The notes under the pieces are model-generated. The model did no database searches. It had not been told where the DNA came from and was given only the letters and a program-made list of their open reading frames with translations. The position numbers and the translations under genes were made by a program. Source: Ruminococcus flavefaciens (GTDB taxonomy: Bacteria; Bacillota; Clostridia; Oscillospirales; Ruminococcaceae). From it: DNA of 64,000 nucleotides. Positions 17,193 through 25,269 of this stretch are shown here, piece after piece (positions within the stretch are counted from its first letter, which is position 1; every line of letters starts with the position of its first letter). The stretch spans positions 1-64,000 of the forward strand of contig JAMPAU010000004.1 in the NCBI GenBank assembly GCA_023667045.1, given 5' to 3'.

Positions 17193-17597
17193 ATGACTAT
17201 AAAGGAAGTCAGCAGTAAATTTGGCGTAAGTCCCGACACATTGCGGTATTATGAACGGATAGGAGTTATTCCGGAAGTTCACCGTACGGCAGGCGGTATC
17301 CGTGATTATACAGATGAGGATATAAAATGGGTTGAGACTGCCGTTTGTTTCCGCAGTGCAGGAATGCCTGTTTAGTTGCTGATTGAATACGTTCGTCTGT
17401 TCAGAGAGGGCGACCATACTTTTGAGGCAAGGTGCGATTTGCTGAAAGAAGCAAAAAGCCGTATTCTTGCAGAGAAGAAAAAATATGATGACGCACTCGC
17501 AAAGCTGGATTACAAGATATTCAGATATGAGGAAGCAATTAGAACAGGTGTGCTTTTGTTGGACGATGATGAAAATAACTGTGCAGATAATAATTAA
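17193..17597 (+). pseudogene. MerR-family regulator interrupted by an in-frame TAG
   Basis: The 134-codon frame starts at the ATG at 17193 after AAGGAGGTGG. Residues 1-60 give the MerR helix-turn-helix and wing (VSSKFGVSPDTLRYYERIG, YTDEDIKW, FRSAGMPV). Codon 61 is TAG (17373-17375). The same frame then continues with LLIEYVRLFREGD and a coiled-coil dimerisation helix to TAA at 17597. In relatives the stop position is usually Glu (GMPVEVLIEYV), so a GAG-to-TAG change is the simplest explanation. No metal-binding cysteine pair is visible; relatives of this type respond to organic signals. As written, only the DNA-binding half would be made. Confidence 0.8.
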
Positions 17598-17609
17598 GGA
17601 GGAATATAT

Positions 17610-19358
17610 ATGTTTATTGAAAAAATAAATTCGCCGGAGGATATTAAAAAACTTTCTTCGGAAGAACTGAAAACTCTTGCAGAGGAAATAAGAAAAGGTC
17701 TCATGAACCGTCTTTCCAAAAAGGGCGGACACTTCGGACCAAATTTTGGATTTGTTGAAGCTACTGTAGCACTGCACTATGTTTTTGATTCTCCGAAAGA
17801 TAAGATTGTTTTTGACGTTTCTCACCAGAGCTATGCCCACAAAATGCTTACCGGCAGACAGAGTGCATACTTCTGTGACGAGCATTTCAGTGACGTTTCC
17901 GGCTATACTAATCCGGAAGAAAGTGAACATGATTTCTTTAATGTGGGACATACTTCTACATCTGTCAGTCTTGCCTGCGGACTTGCAAAGGGCAGAGACC
18001 TAAAAGGCGACAATGAAAACATCATAGCGGTTATCGGAGACGGTTCACTCAGTGGCGGTGAGGCTCTGGAGGGTATTGACTTTGCCTCTGAACTTGAAAG
18101 CAATCTGATTATTGTTGTAAATGACAATGATATGTCTATTGCCGAAAATCACGGCGGTCTGTACAAGAACCTTAAAGCTCTCCGTGAATCTGACGGAAAA
18201 TGTGAGTGTAATCTTTTCAGAGCAATGGGTCTTGACTATATCTATGTTAATGACGGAAACGACATTGAAAAGCTAATTGAAGCTTTTGAAAAAGTAAAGA
18301 ATATCGACCACCCTGTTGTTGTACACATAAATACCCTTAAAGGAAAAGGCTACACACCAGCCGAAACTCAAAAGGAAAACTGGCACTGGTGTATGCCTTT
18401 TGATACGGAAACAGGCAAGCCGAAGTTTACAGGGGGCGGAGAAAGTTATGATTCAATGACCTGTGATTATCTGCTCGACAAAATGAAAGCAGATAATAGA
18501 GTAGTTGCTGTTGTTGCCGGAGTTCCTGTATGTATCGGATTTACAGAGGATAAACGTATTGAAGCCGGAAAACAGTTTGTTGATGTCGGCATTGCCGAAG
18601 AACACGCTGTAGCTATGGTTTCCGGAATTGCAAAGAATGGCGGAAAACCTGTGTTTGCTACCCATTCAAGTTTCTTTCAGAGAACCTATGACCAGATTTC
18701 ACAGGATTTATGCGTAAACGGAAACTCTGCCACTCTCCTTGTAAATACTGCCTCTGTTTACGGTATGAATGATGTCACACATCTTGGTATTTTTGATATT
18801 CCTATGATGTCAAATATTCCTAATCTGGTATATCTTGCACCGACAAACTGTGAAGAATATTTTGCAATGCTTGACTGGAGCATTGAGCAGGATAAATACC
18901 CCGTTGCCGTAAGAGTGCCGTGCAATGGCGTAATTCATTCGGACGCTGTTGTTGATACGGATTACAGCTGTCTCAACAAGTACAAAATCACTCAGCAGGG
19001 CGAGAATATTGCCATTATTGCTCTTGGAGACTTCTATCAGATAGGCGAAAAGCTTGTTTCCTTAATCAAGGAAAAAACAGGAATCGCACCTACACTTATA
19101 AATCCACGATACATTACTGGCATAGACGAGGAAATGCTTGAAGAACTGAAAAAGAATCACACAAAGGTTGTTACTCTTGAAGACGGAATCCTCAATGGCG
19201 GATTTGGTGAGAAGATAGCAAGTTTCTATGGTGCTTCAGATGTTAAGGTATATAACTACGGCTTGAAGAAAGAGTTTATAGACAGATATTCAGTTGAAGA
19301 AGTACTGAGAGAAAACCGTCTTACTCCGGAGCAGATTTTTGCAGATATTTCAGAATAA
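17610..19358 (+). CDS. Divergent 1-deoxyxylulose-5-phosphate-synthase-like enzyme
   Basis: 582 residues, about 40 short of housekeeping DXS. The thiamine-diphosphate motif is present as GDGSLSGGEALEG with NDND ~30 residues later; DVSHQSYAHK, GHTSTS and the catalytic Glu region VGIAEEHAVAMVSG are conserved. Deviations: the usual FxQRAYDQxxHD is FFQRTYDQISQD, losing one His, and the GADGPTHHG loop reads GMNDVTHLG. Normal DXS condenses pyruvate and glyceraldehyde-3-phosphate for isoprenoid and thiamine synthesis; the altered loop suggests a different acceptor. It lies 12 bases after the MerR gene behind a MerR-type promoter, so it is probably inducible and a paralogue, not the housekeeping enzyme. 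Confidence 0.8.
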   Translation: MFIEKINSPEDIKKLSSEELKTLAEEIRKGLMNRLSKKGGHFGPNFGFVEATVALHYVFDSPKDKIVFDVSHQSYAHKMLTGRQSAYFCDEHFSDVSGYTNPEESEHDFFNVGHTSTSVSLACGLAKGRDLKGDNENIIAVIGDGSLSGGEALEGIDFASELESNLIIVVNDNDMSIAENHGGLYKNLKALRESDGKCECNLFRAMGLDYIYVNDGNDIEKLIEAFEKVKNIDHPVVVHINTLKGKGYTPAETQKENWHWCMPFDTETGKPKFTGGGESYDSMTCDYLLDKMKADNRVVAVVAGVPVCIGFTEDKRIEAGKQFVDVGIAEEHAVAMVSGIAKNGGKPVFATHSSFFQRTYDQISQDLCVNGNSATLLVNTASVYGMNDVTHLGIFDIPMMSNIPNLVYLAPTNCEEYFAMLDWSIEQDKYPVAVRVPCNGVIHSDAVVDTDYSCLNKYKITQQGENIAIIALGDFYQIGEKLVSLIKEKTGIAPTLINPRYITGIDEEMLEELKKNHTKVVTLEDGILNGGFGEKIASFYGASDVKVYNYGLKKEFIDRYSVEEVLRENRLTPEQIFADISE

Positions 19359-19361
19359 TAG

Positions 19362-19403
19362 AAAATTCTCCTATGGTTGCGTACACCATAGGAGAATTTT
19401 TTT
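19362..19403. terminator. Bidirectional terminator between DXS-like and GH43 genes
   Basis: A 15-base perfect stem (AAAATTCTCCTATGG and complement) with an 8-base loop. It serves converging genes on both strands. Confidence 0.9.
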
Positions 19404-19407
19404 ACTG

Positions 19408-22107
19408 TTATTTATTTGTATCAACCAGCATTTTTTTCATAAGACAGAGGTCGAAAACATCAATTCTGCTGTCTTCATGTAAATCTCCGGCTTTCCAGTC
19501 TGTGAGGTTTTCAGCACCAAGAAGGAACTTCTGCATCATAACAACGTCAGCAACTGAGAATTTGCCATCTGCATTTACATCGCCTGTTATAATTTCGTCT
19601 GATACGGCAGGTTCAAGAATGAACTTCTGACCGTCACCGCCCCAGTAATTCCACTGGCATATATTAGCACCGTCGGCGAGACTTATTTCAAAGACATCAG
19701 CACATGAATTATTATCAGAAACCTTACTGAGCAGGGCATAAGAGCCGTCTTCGTTTGCGAACACAGTAAACTTCTGTGAATCGTCACCGGAATACTTTTC
19801 GAGCTTTATGTCTGCCCCGTCACTGCCGTTTCCGTTTTCAACTGTAAGGGTATTTTCTTCTGAATCCTGTATAATGTACGTGCCGTCTTCCTGTCTTGTG
19901 AAAGTCCATGACTGCTCACTGCTCTGAACGGCAGTATTGTTTTTCTCAGCAAGAAATTTTCCGCTGTTGAGGTTACGCATGGTGTATGAACCGTCTGTTA
20001 TTTCCGGACGGACAGGTGTAAGTTTCCACATCTGACAAGCACCACTCCAGTAGTTCCACTGTTTGATTACACCACCGTCTTCTTCCGACCAGTCATAAAC
20101 GTCGAGACCGGATTCACCGCCGGAACATTTAGAAACTATTCCGCAGAATGCACCGTCCTGTACAATCTTGAAAAGCTGATTGTCTGCACCTGTATATGTT
20201 TGTATTTCAGCGTCAAGACCGTCTGAACTGTCATTTCCGGCAATGGCAATGCACTTTGATTCGTCCTGCATTGAAAGAATCTTGCAGTATTCGTCATCTA
20301 CAGCAACTATACGCCATTCCTGCTGAGGTGTGCCGGTAAGCTCCCACTGACACAGACTATTATTGTCATGTACCTCTAGAGCCTTGCCGTTGAATTTATT
20401 TGTTATACGGTACGGTATACCGCTTATGAAGTCCGTACCGCTGAGTGTAGTGGAACTTCCTGCACCCTGTACGGATTTTTTATTGTAAATCATCTGACTG
20501 TCCGGACGTATGCAGTTTACCTTGTATTCAGAAAAATCATATGCGTCTTTTTTACTGCCCCATACGCACGTATTGTTGCCGGAAGCTGTAAACGTCATTT
20601 TCTGTACCATATCCACTGATTCGTCAGCCTGTACGATAAAACTTCCCTTGTAGGTCACGCCGTCAAAAGTGATAGACATATCAGAGCCGTCCATAGACCA
20701 CTTACCATTTATGTCGCCGGAAACTGTACCGTCTGCATTGAGGGTTATGTTCTGTGAATACTGTACTTCTGCATTGTTACCGCTTGTTGTCTGGTCGTCA
20801 ATAATTTTTTGATTCAGCTTGTGGAAGATAAATTCATACTCTCCTGTTACAGCCTCAGTGGGATAGCCGACATCTGAAATCTTCTCACCACTGTATTCGT
20901 AAGGTGTGGCAACAACCCAGTCGTCTTCATTCATGATAAGCTGATGTACACGGACTTCATGAAAACCATACTCATCGTCAAATTTATTGTGATATATTAC
21001 AAAGAGTTTTCCGTCATCGTCCATAAGCACGGAGTTATGCCCCTGTGCCTTGTTCGGACGGTCATTGCAGTCCCATTTGTAGTTGCTCATTAGTCTCATG
21101 CCGATATTTCCGCCGATATTGTTTCCGCCGGACTTATATATAGCGGAATTGCCGTTCTGGTCTACATATGGACCGGAGGGATTTTCACTTCTGAACACTC
21201 GCATATTATAACCGCCGTCATTATTGAAACAGCCATACGACACAAACAGATAATAATAACCCTTGCCTGTTTTGGGGTTTTCCATGTATTCTATATATGC
21301 ACCCTCTCCGGAAACCCAGTGACCGCCGGCTGCTTTTATGCCCATGTATGCGTCAGAAACGTCTTCAATCGTGTCATATTTTACGTTGTAGTCACGCAGT
21401 CCTGTGTTTTCGTCAAGCTCCAGCATATACAGACCGCCGAACCATGAGCCGTAAATCATCCACAGCTTGCCGTTTTCGTCATAGAATACAGCAGGGTCTA
21501 TGGCGTTTGTGCCGTAATTGGCATTCCATTCGCCGTTTTTGTCAAGATAGCGTGAAATATCCGGATTATTGCCGAGAACTTTCTGTACATCAGTTTTTGA
21601 GTAATTGAAAGTATCGCTGTTGTTGAATCCCGAATAAACGACAGTATCAACATAAGTATACGGACCGTCTATATTATCAGCGGTACACATAACTATAGAG
21701 GATTTCCAGTTATCGCCGTTTACGCTGATGTACATACAATACTTGCCAAGAACTTCATTGTATACTATGTCAGGAGCCCAGAGATTTCCGGATAAGTCAT
21801 AATTTGCATTTGACGGAGAAGACCATGAAGCCGGAATGGCAAGGTCTGTGTATATATCCTTGAAAAAAGTAGTGTTTTTTGTTCCGGCATCTGAATTTGC
21901 GGTAAAAGTCCAGTTTTCGAGGTCAGAAGAACGTGCTGCCGCAAGGTGTGAGCCGGCGATATAATAACTGCCGTCGTCAAGCTTGACTATTGACGGGTCG
22001 TGAACTCCGACACGGCTGTAGTTGCCTGCCGAAGCCGAAAAAGCAGGTATACAGCTGAGAAGCATACCGCCGGAAACCATCGCAGAAAGTATTTTTTTCA
22101 GTTTCAT
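19408..22107 (-). CDS. Secreted GH43 arabinanase-like enzyme with ricin-type lectin domains and dockerin
   Basis: 899 residues from the ATG at 22107 (AAAGGAG upstream). Signal peptide at ~1-28. GH43 five-blade catalytic domain at ~30-400 with the three acidic residues in VHDPSI (base), AIDPAVF and SGEGAYI (acid). A lipocalin-like C-terminal module typical of endo-arabinanases of this subfamily (~400-510) follows. Then come two ricin-B/CBM13-like units with QxW-type repeats (~530-690 and ~695-820; for example QWNYWSGACQMWKL) and a type-I dockerin (~830-895: GDVNADGKFSVADVVMMQ, DLHEDSRIDVFDLCLMKKML) for docking to a cellulosome scaffold. The likely substrate is arabinan or arabinoxylan. It is monocistronic, with its own promoter and terminator. 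Confidence 0.88.
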   Translation of the reverse strand: MKLKKILSAMVSGGMLLSCIPAFSASAGNYSRVGVHDPSIVKLDDGSYYIAGSHLAAARSSDLENWTFTANSDAGTKNTTFFKDIYTDLAIPASWSSPSNANYDLSGNLWAPDIVYNEVLGKYCMYISVNGDNWKSSIVMCTADNIDGPYTYVDTVVYSGFNNSDTFNYSKTDVQKVLGNNPDISRYLDKNGEWNANYGTNAIDPAVFYDENGKLWMIYGSWFGGLYMLELDENTGLRDYNVKYDTIEDVSDAYMGIKAAGGHWVSGEGAYIEYMENPKTGKGYYYLFVSYGCFNNDGGYNMRVFRSENPSGPYVDQNGNSAIYKSGGNNIGGNIGMRLMSNYKWDCNDRPNKAQGHNSVLMDDDGKLFVIYHNKFDDEYGFHEVRVHQLIMNEDDWVVATPYEYSGEKISDVGYPTEAVTGEYEFIFHKLNQKIIDDQTTSGNNAEVQYSQNITLNADGTVSGDINGKWSMDGSDMSITFDGVTYKGSFIVQADESVDMVQKMTFTASGNNTCVWGSKKDAYDFSEYKVNCIRPDSQMIYNKKSVQGAGSSTTLSGTDFISGIPYRITNKFNGKALEVHDNNSLCQWELTGTPQQEWRIVAVDDEYCKILSMQDESKCIAIAGNDSSDGLDAEIQTYTGADNQLFKIVQDGAFCGIVSKCSGGESGLDVYDWSEEDGGVIKQWNYWSGACQMWKLTPVRPEITDGSYTMRNLNSGKFLAEKNNTAVQSSEQSWTFTRQEDGTYIIQDSEENTLTVENGNGSDGADIKLEKYSGDDSQKFTVFANEDGSYALLSKVSDNNSCADVFEISLADGANICQWNYWGGDGQKFILEPAVSDEIITGDVNADGKFSVADVVMMQKFLLGAENLTDWKAGDLHEDSRIDVFDLCLMKKMLVDTNK

Positions 22108-22146
22108 AAAAAGCATCTCCTTTGTGAATAAATTGTTACCATTTTA

Positions 22147-22175
22147 ATAATATCATGTTATTTGGTATATGTCAA
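22147..22175 (-). promoter_or_regulatory. Promoter of the GH43 gene
   Basis: On the minus strand: TTGACA (22175-22170), 17-base spacer, TATTAT (22152-22147), 40 bases before the start codon. Confidence 0.8.
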
Positions 22176-22646
22176 TACTTTTCAGCGTAATATTTTATTG
22201 CTTGTTTCAATTTGTACAGAGATTGTTACTTATTTTTGTTTAAAAAGACGTTTTTTATTAAATTATCTTTGTAAGCAGATAAAGTTATTGACTTTTTTAT
22301 ATCTTTTTGTTATAATTAATTAGTAATGCGTAATTGTATTTTAAATATATTTTTATGTAATATATTCGTTTCTTAAATTGTATAATATATAATGTTTTGA
22401 TTTTCCAATATTCAATCATTATTTATCGGAATGGGGTGAAAATAATCCGGATTTATATAATTTATGGAATATTTTTATTATATAAATATTTTAAATTATA
22501 ATTTCTTATCGGGGAATAGAGAGTTTGATATAACAGGTATAATTTGAGAATATTTGTTTTATACAAAAAATATTATTTTAGTGTTTCACACTATTTTTAA
22601 TATGGTCTATTTTAATTTTTATTAAAAATATAGGGAGATTGAGTGT
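22176..22646 (+). other. Long AT-rich region upstream of the sugar transferase
   Basis: About 470 bases without a gene. The only strong signal is the plus-strand promoter at 22288-22316, which would give the sugar-transferase mRNA a leader of about 320 bases. I looked for riboswitch or T-box signatures and found none that I recognise; the leader is mostly A and T. Confidence 0.5.
22288..22316 (+). promoter_or_regulatory. Promoter, probably for the sugar transferase
   Basis: TTGACT, 17-base spacer, TATAAT, about 330 bases upstream of the start codon. Other, weaker A/T-rich sites lie closer. Confidence 0.6.
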
Positions 22647-23378
22647 ATGGAAAATTTAAATGTGAAAAAAGAAAAGATAAAGGATATTAAGCATTCAGAA
22701 GCCGAAATTTACGGCAATTCAAGTGAGACATATCTTTTGGCAAAAAGAATGTTTGATTTTGTATCGTCATTCATTGTGAGCCTTGTCATAATATTGCCCG
22801 TTGCAGTGATTGCTGTGATAATATTCATAAAAGACCCTGGAAATCCTTTTTATCTTCAGAAACGTGTAGGACAGAATGGCGAAACATTGAAGATACTTAA
22901 ATTCAGGTCTATGAAGAAAAACGCAGATAAACTTGAAAAATATCTTACTCCCGAACAGATTAAAGAATACAAAAAAGAATATAAGCTTGATGATGACCCT
23001 CGTCTGATAGGATATAGAAAAGCCGGAGACGGAAAAAGATGTTTTGGGGCAAAGATACGCCAGTGGTCTATTGACGAATTACCACAGATTATATACAATA
23101 TATGTATTCTTGGTAATATGTCAGTAGTTGGTCCGAGACCTATTTTAGCAGATGAACTTGCCAAAAATTATACAAAGCATGAAAAGGAATGCTTTATCTC
23201 AGTAAAACCCGGACTGACAGGTTACTGGCAGGCTTATGCAAGAAATAATATCGGATATGAAAATCATAAAAGACAAGATATGGAATTGTATTATGTGAAG
23301 AACCAGTCATTTGTATTTGACATGAAGATTATTTTTAAGACTATTGAATCCGTTCTTAGAAAAAAAGGTGCAAAATAA
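22647..23378 (+). CDS. Polyprenyl-phosphate sugar-1-phosphate transferase
   Basis: 243 residues. One membrane helix at ~35-58 is preceded by AKRMFDFVSS. The catalytic domain has the family motifs in order: KFRSM, IDELPQI, VVGPRPIL and KPGLTGYWQ. These small monotopic enzymes (WcaJ/WbaP C-terminal type) move a sugar phosphate from UDP-sugar to undecaprenyl phosphate, starting capsule, exopolysaccharide or glycoprotein glycan synthesis. There is no glycosyltransferase cluster around it, so it is an orphan initiating enzyme in this window. GGGAG precedes the ATG. Confidence 0.88.
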   Translation: MENLNVKKEKIKDIKHSEAEIYGNSSETYLLAKRMFDFVSSFIVSLVIILPVAVIAVIIFIKDPGNPFYLQKRVGQNGETLKILKFRSMKKNADKLEKYLTPEQIKEYKKEYKLDDDPRLIGYRKAGDGKRCFGAKIRQWSIDELPQIIYNICILGNMSVVGPRPILADELAKNYTKHEKECFISVKPGLTGYWQAYARNNIGYENHKRQDMELYYVKNQSFVFDMKIIFKTIESVLRKKGAK

Positions 23379-23386
23379 TACATAAT

Positions 23387-23418
23387 GGTCGGCACTCTTA
23401 TGTGACTGACCTTTTTTG
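23387..23418 (+). terminator. Probable terminator after the sugar transferase
   Basis: An imperfect GGTC...GACC stem with an internal bulge, followed by CTTTTTTG. Confidence 0.6.
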
Positions 23419-23453
23419 TTTTTTTCGTACTTTAATAAAGGGGGGCATATAAT

Positions 23454-24668
23454 ATGGAATATGATGATTTTTACAGGTATATAGATGAACAGATTGACAG
23501 CTATGTACCGCTGAAAAAAGTACTTCAGCAGGAGGAAATAACGTTTGCTTCTGCATTTGATATGCTGGAAAAGTTCACAGAACGTTTCAGTCAGCTTTTG
23601 TCTGAATATAATATCAACAGCAGAAATATAGTAACACTATGCTATGACCTTATTAAGAGGATAAAAGAAACTCCCGATAATTCTGACCTCATATATATGT
23701 ATTTCTGCATTGTGACTGACAACGGATTATTAAATGATATAAATTCTGACGACTGGGTAAAAAGTCAGAAAGTACATAACTACATCGGACAGAAAAAAAC
23801 TATACAGAATCTGACGGATTTTTATGATTCTCAGTATGACAGCTATAAAAAGTTTCTTTCATTGCGTGATTATCTTAAAAAGGCAGTTATATCGGAGCAT
23901 GAGGATTCCGGCGAGGAACTTGACCAGCTTTATGAACTTACATCACAGTATAAGTTTCTTGTAGGCAGTTCAGAAAAGGAAATATTTCATGATAATTTAA
24001 AGGCACTTTTGAGCCAGCTTAACGGCAACGTCCGGCTTCGTCCCGCAAAACCATATATACTTTTTGCGGTTCTGAGCCGTAAGCACGGCATGATAAAGAA
24101 AAGAGAATGCTTTATGCCGAATATCAGAACGGTCTTTCAGTATCAGAGCTATAATATATATCATGACAACGGAAAGAACTTCAATTATTATCAATGGTAT
24201 ATTGAACTGTATGAAAACCTCCGCATTTTTTATTCTGAAGATAGTGACATTGATATGCCTTTCTGTGATTTTTGTTTTGCAAATCTGTGTCCGCTTAATG
24301 AATGGTACTATGAATACTGCCGTCCGGATTTTGATATTCCGATAAGCTTGAAAATGAAAGTAAGAGATTTAAAAAGTCTGAGTTTTCCTATGATTATGCG
24401 TTACGGAGATTACGCTGACTGTGATATAGTAGGATTTGAAGAAAAGCACAGTAAAATATTCAAATTATGGGATAAAGCCATAGATTATGATATTGTGGAA
24501 AAACTTCTTGACGCACTATATAACGGTTCGGATATATCTGAAATTATAAGTACTCTGCCGTACAGTGAAAAATATTCTAAATATGCTGAAGTTTTTATGT
24601 TTCAGAATGCAGAGATTTTTCTGGAAGAAAAAGTAATTGAATCTGCTGAACTCTTTTTTAAAATTTAA
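23454..24668 (+). CDS. Hypothetical protein, 404 residues
   Basis: A good ribosome site (AGGGGGG) and normal codon use support a real gene. No family is recognised. The protein is cytoplasmic in character, with many Tyr, Asp and Lys. The first ~190 residues are helical and charged, and the middle has aromatic clusters (YNIYHDNGKNFNYYQWYIEL). Three Cys in CDFCFANLC near residue 265 suggest a small metal site but are not a known finger. It is a single gene between two terminators. It could be an accessory or phage-related protein, but nothing proves that. Confidence 0.6.
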   Translation: MEYDDFYRYIDEQIDSYVPLKKVLQQEEITFASAFDMLEKFTERFSQLLSEYNINSRNIVTLCYDLIKRIKETPDNSDLIYMYFCIVTDNGLLNDINSDDWVKSQKVHNYIGQKKTIQNLTDFYDSQYDSYKKFLSLRDYLKKAVISEHEDSGEELDQLYELTSQYKFLVGSSEKEIFHDNLKALLSQLNGNVRLRPAKPYILFAVLSRKHGMIKKRECFMPNIRTVFQYQSYNIYHDNGKNFNYYQWYIELYENLRIFYSEDSDIDMPFCDFCFANLCPLNEWYYEYCRPDFDIPISLKMKVRDLKSLSFPMIMRYGDYADCDIVGFEEKHSKIFKLWDKAIDYDIVEKLLDALYNGSDISEIISTLPYSEKYSKYAEVFMFQNAEIFLEEKVIESAELFFKI

Positions 24669-24670
24669 TG

Positions 24671-24720
24671 TCAATACAAAACAGTTCCGTGAATAAAAAT
24701 TTTTTCCGGAACTGTTTTTC
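24671..24720 (+). terminator. Terminator carrying a dispersed repeat (copy 1)
   Basis: The stem AAAACAGTTCCG (24678-24689) pairs with 24707-24718 and is followed by T residues. The first arm and its flank, TGTCAATACAAAACAGTTCC, recur exactly at 32425-32444. Confidence 0.8.
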
Positions 24721-24770
24721 ATTTACTTTGATGAAATATTATGTTAAAGTAATATGGGAGGAGGGATAAA

Positions 24771-25028
24771 ATGCAGATGAACGGTGAATATCTCAGCAAT
24801 CTGAATGACTTGAAACGATGTTTCAGCATAGACGAACTTCTGTACAGCTATTACAACGGCGAACTTGAAATTTTTCTGGATAACGCCGGAGAACACGAAA
24901 AAGCAGAAAAAATACGCAGTATTTCAGAAAACAACGCTTTACTGCTGATAAGGCTGTATGATATTCTTGATTTGACTTTTGAGGATTCAGAAGAAAAAAT
25001 CAGAAGTGATTATGCGTCAGTACTATAA
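24771..25028 (+). CDS. Small hypothetical protein, 85 residues
   Basis: GGAGGAGGG precedes the ATG. The product contains LSNLNDLKRCFSIDELLYSY followed by a leucine- and glutamate-rich helical half. The pattern (an Asn-Leu-x-x-Leu-Lys start, then a helix with GELExFL) recalls short helical modules found attached to stress or signalling proteins, but I cannot name it. It has its own terminator and is probably transcribed alone. Confidence 0.55.
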   Translation: MQMNGEYLSNLNDLKRCFSIDELLYSYYNGELEIFLDNAGEHEKAEKIRSISENNALLLIRLYDILDLTFEDSEEKIRSDYASVL

Positions 25029-25109
25029 TATGTTTCGGCTATGGACGTTCAAATTAAAAAGCATTAGGGTATAAGTGTTAAAACAGCAAGGGATTTTGCA
25101 GGAAATCAA

Positions 25110-25152
25110 AAAAACAAGTACTTTCGGGGGTAATGGGGTACTTGTTTTTTTA
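25110..25152 (+). terminator. Terminator before the GH9 gene
   Basis: AAAAACAAGTAC (25110-25121) pairs exactly with 25138-25149 and a T-run follows. Confidence 0.85.
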
Positions 25153-25177
25153 TTTGAAATGATTTATGATATAAAAC

Positions 25178-25206
25178 TTGACAAAGCAGATAAAATAAGA
25201 TAGAAT
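25178..25206 (+). promoter_or_regulatory. Promoter of the GH9 gene
   Basis: TTGACA, 17-base spacer, TAGAAT, 64 bases before the start codon at 25270. Confidence 0.75.
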
Positions 25207-25269
25207 AATTATATGAATTGTCTGAAAAAATATTTTTGTGTTATTATATTAAATAAAATGGAGGTTATT

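Noticed and set aside
22317-22646. Riboswitch in the leader of the sugar transferase
   Set aside because: No conserved core of any riboswitch class that I know could be placed; the leader is mostly A and T.
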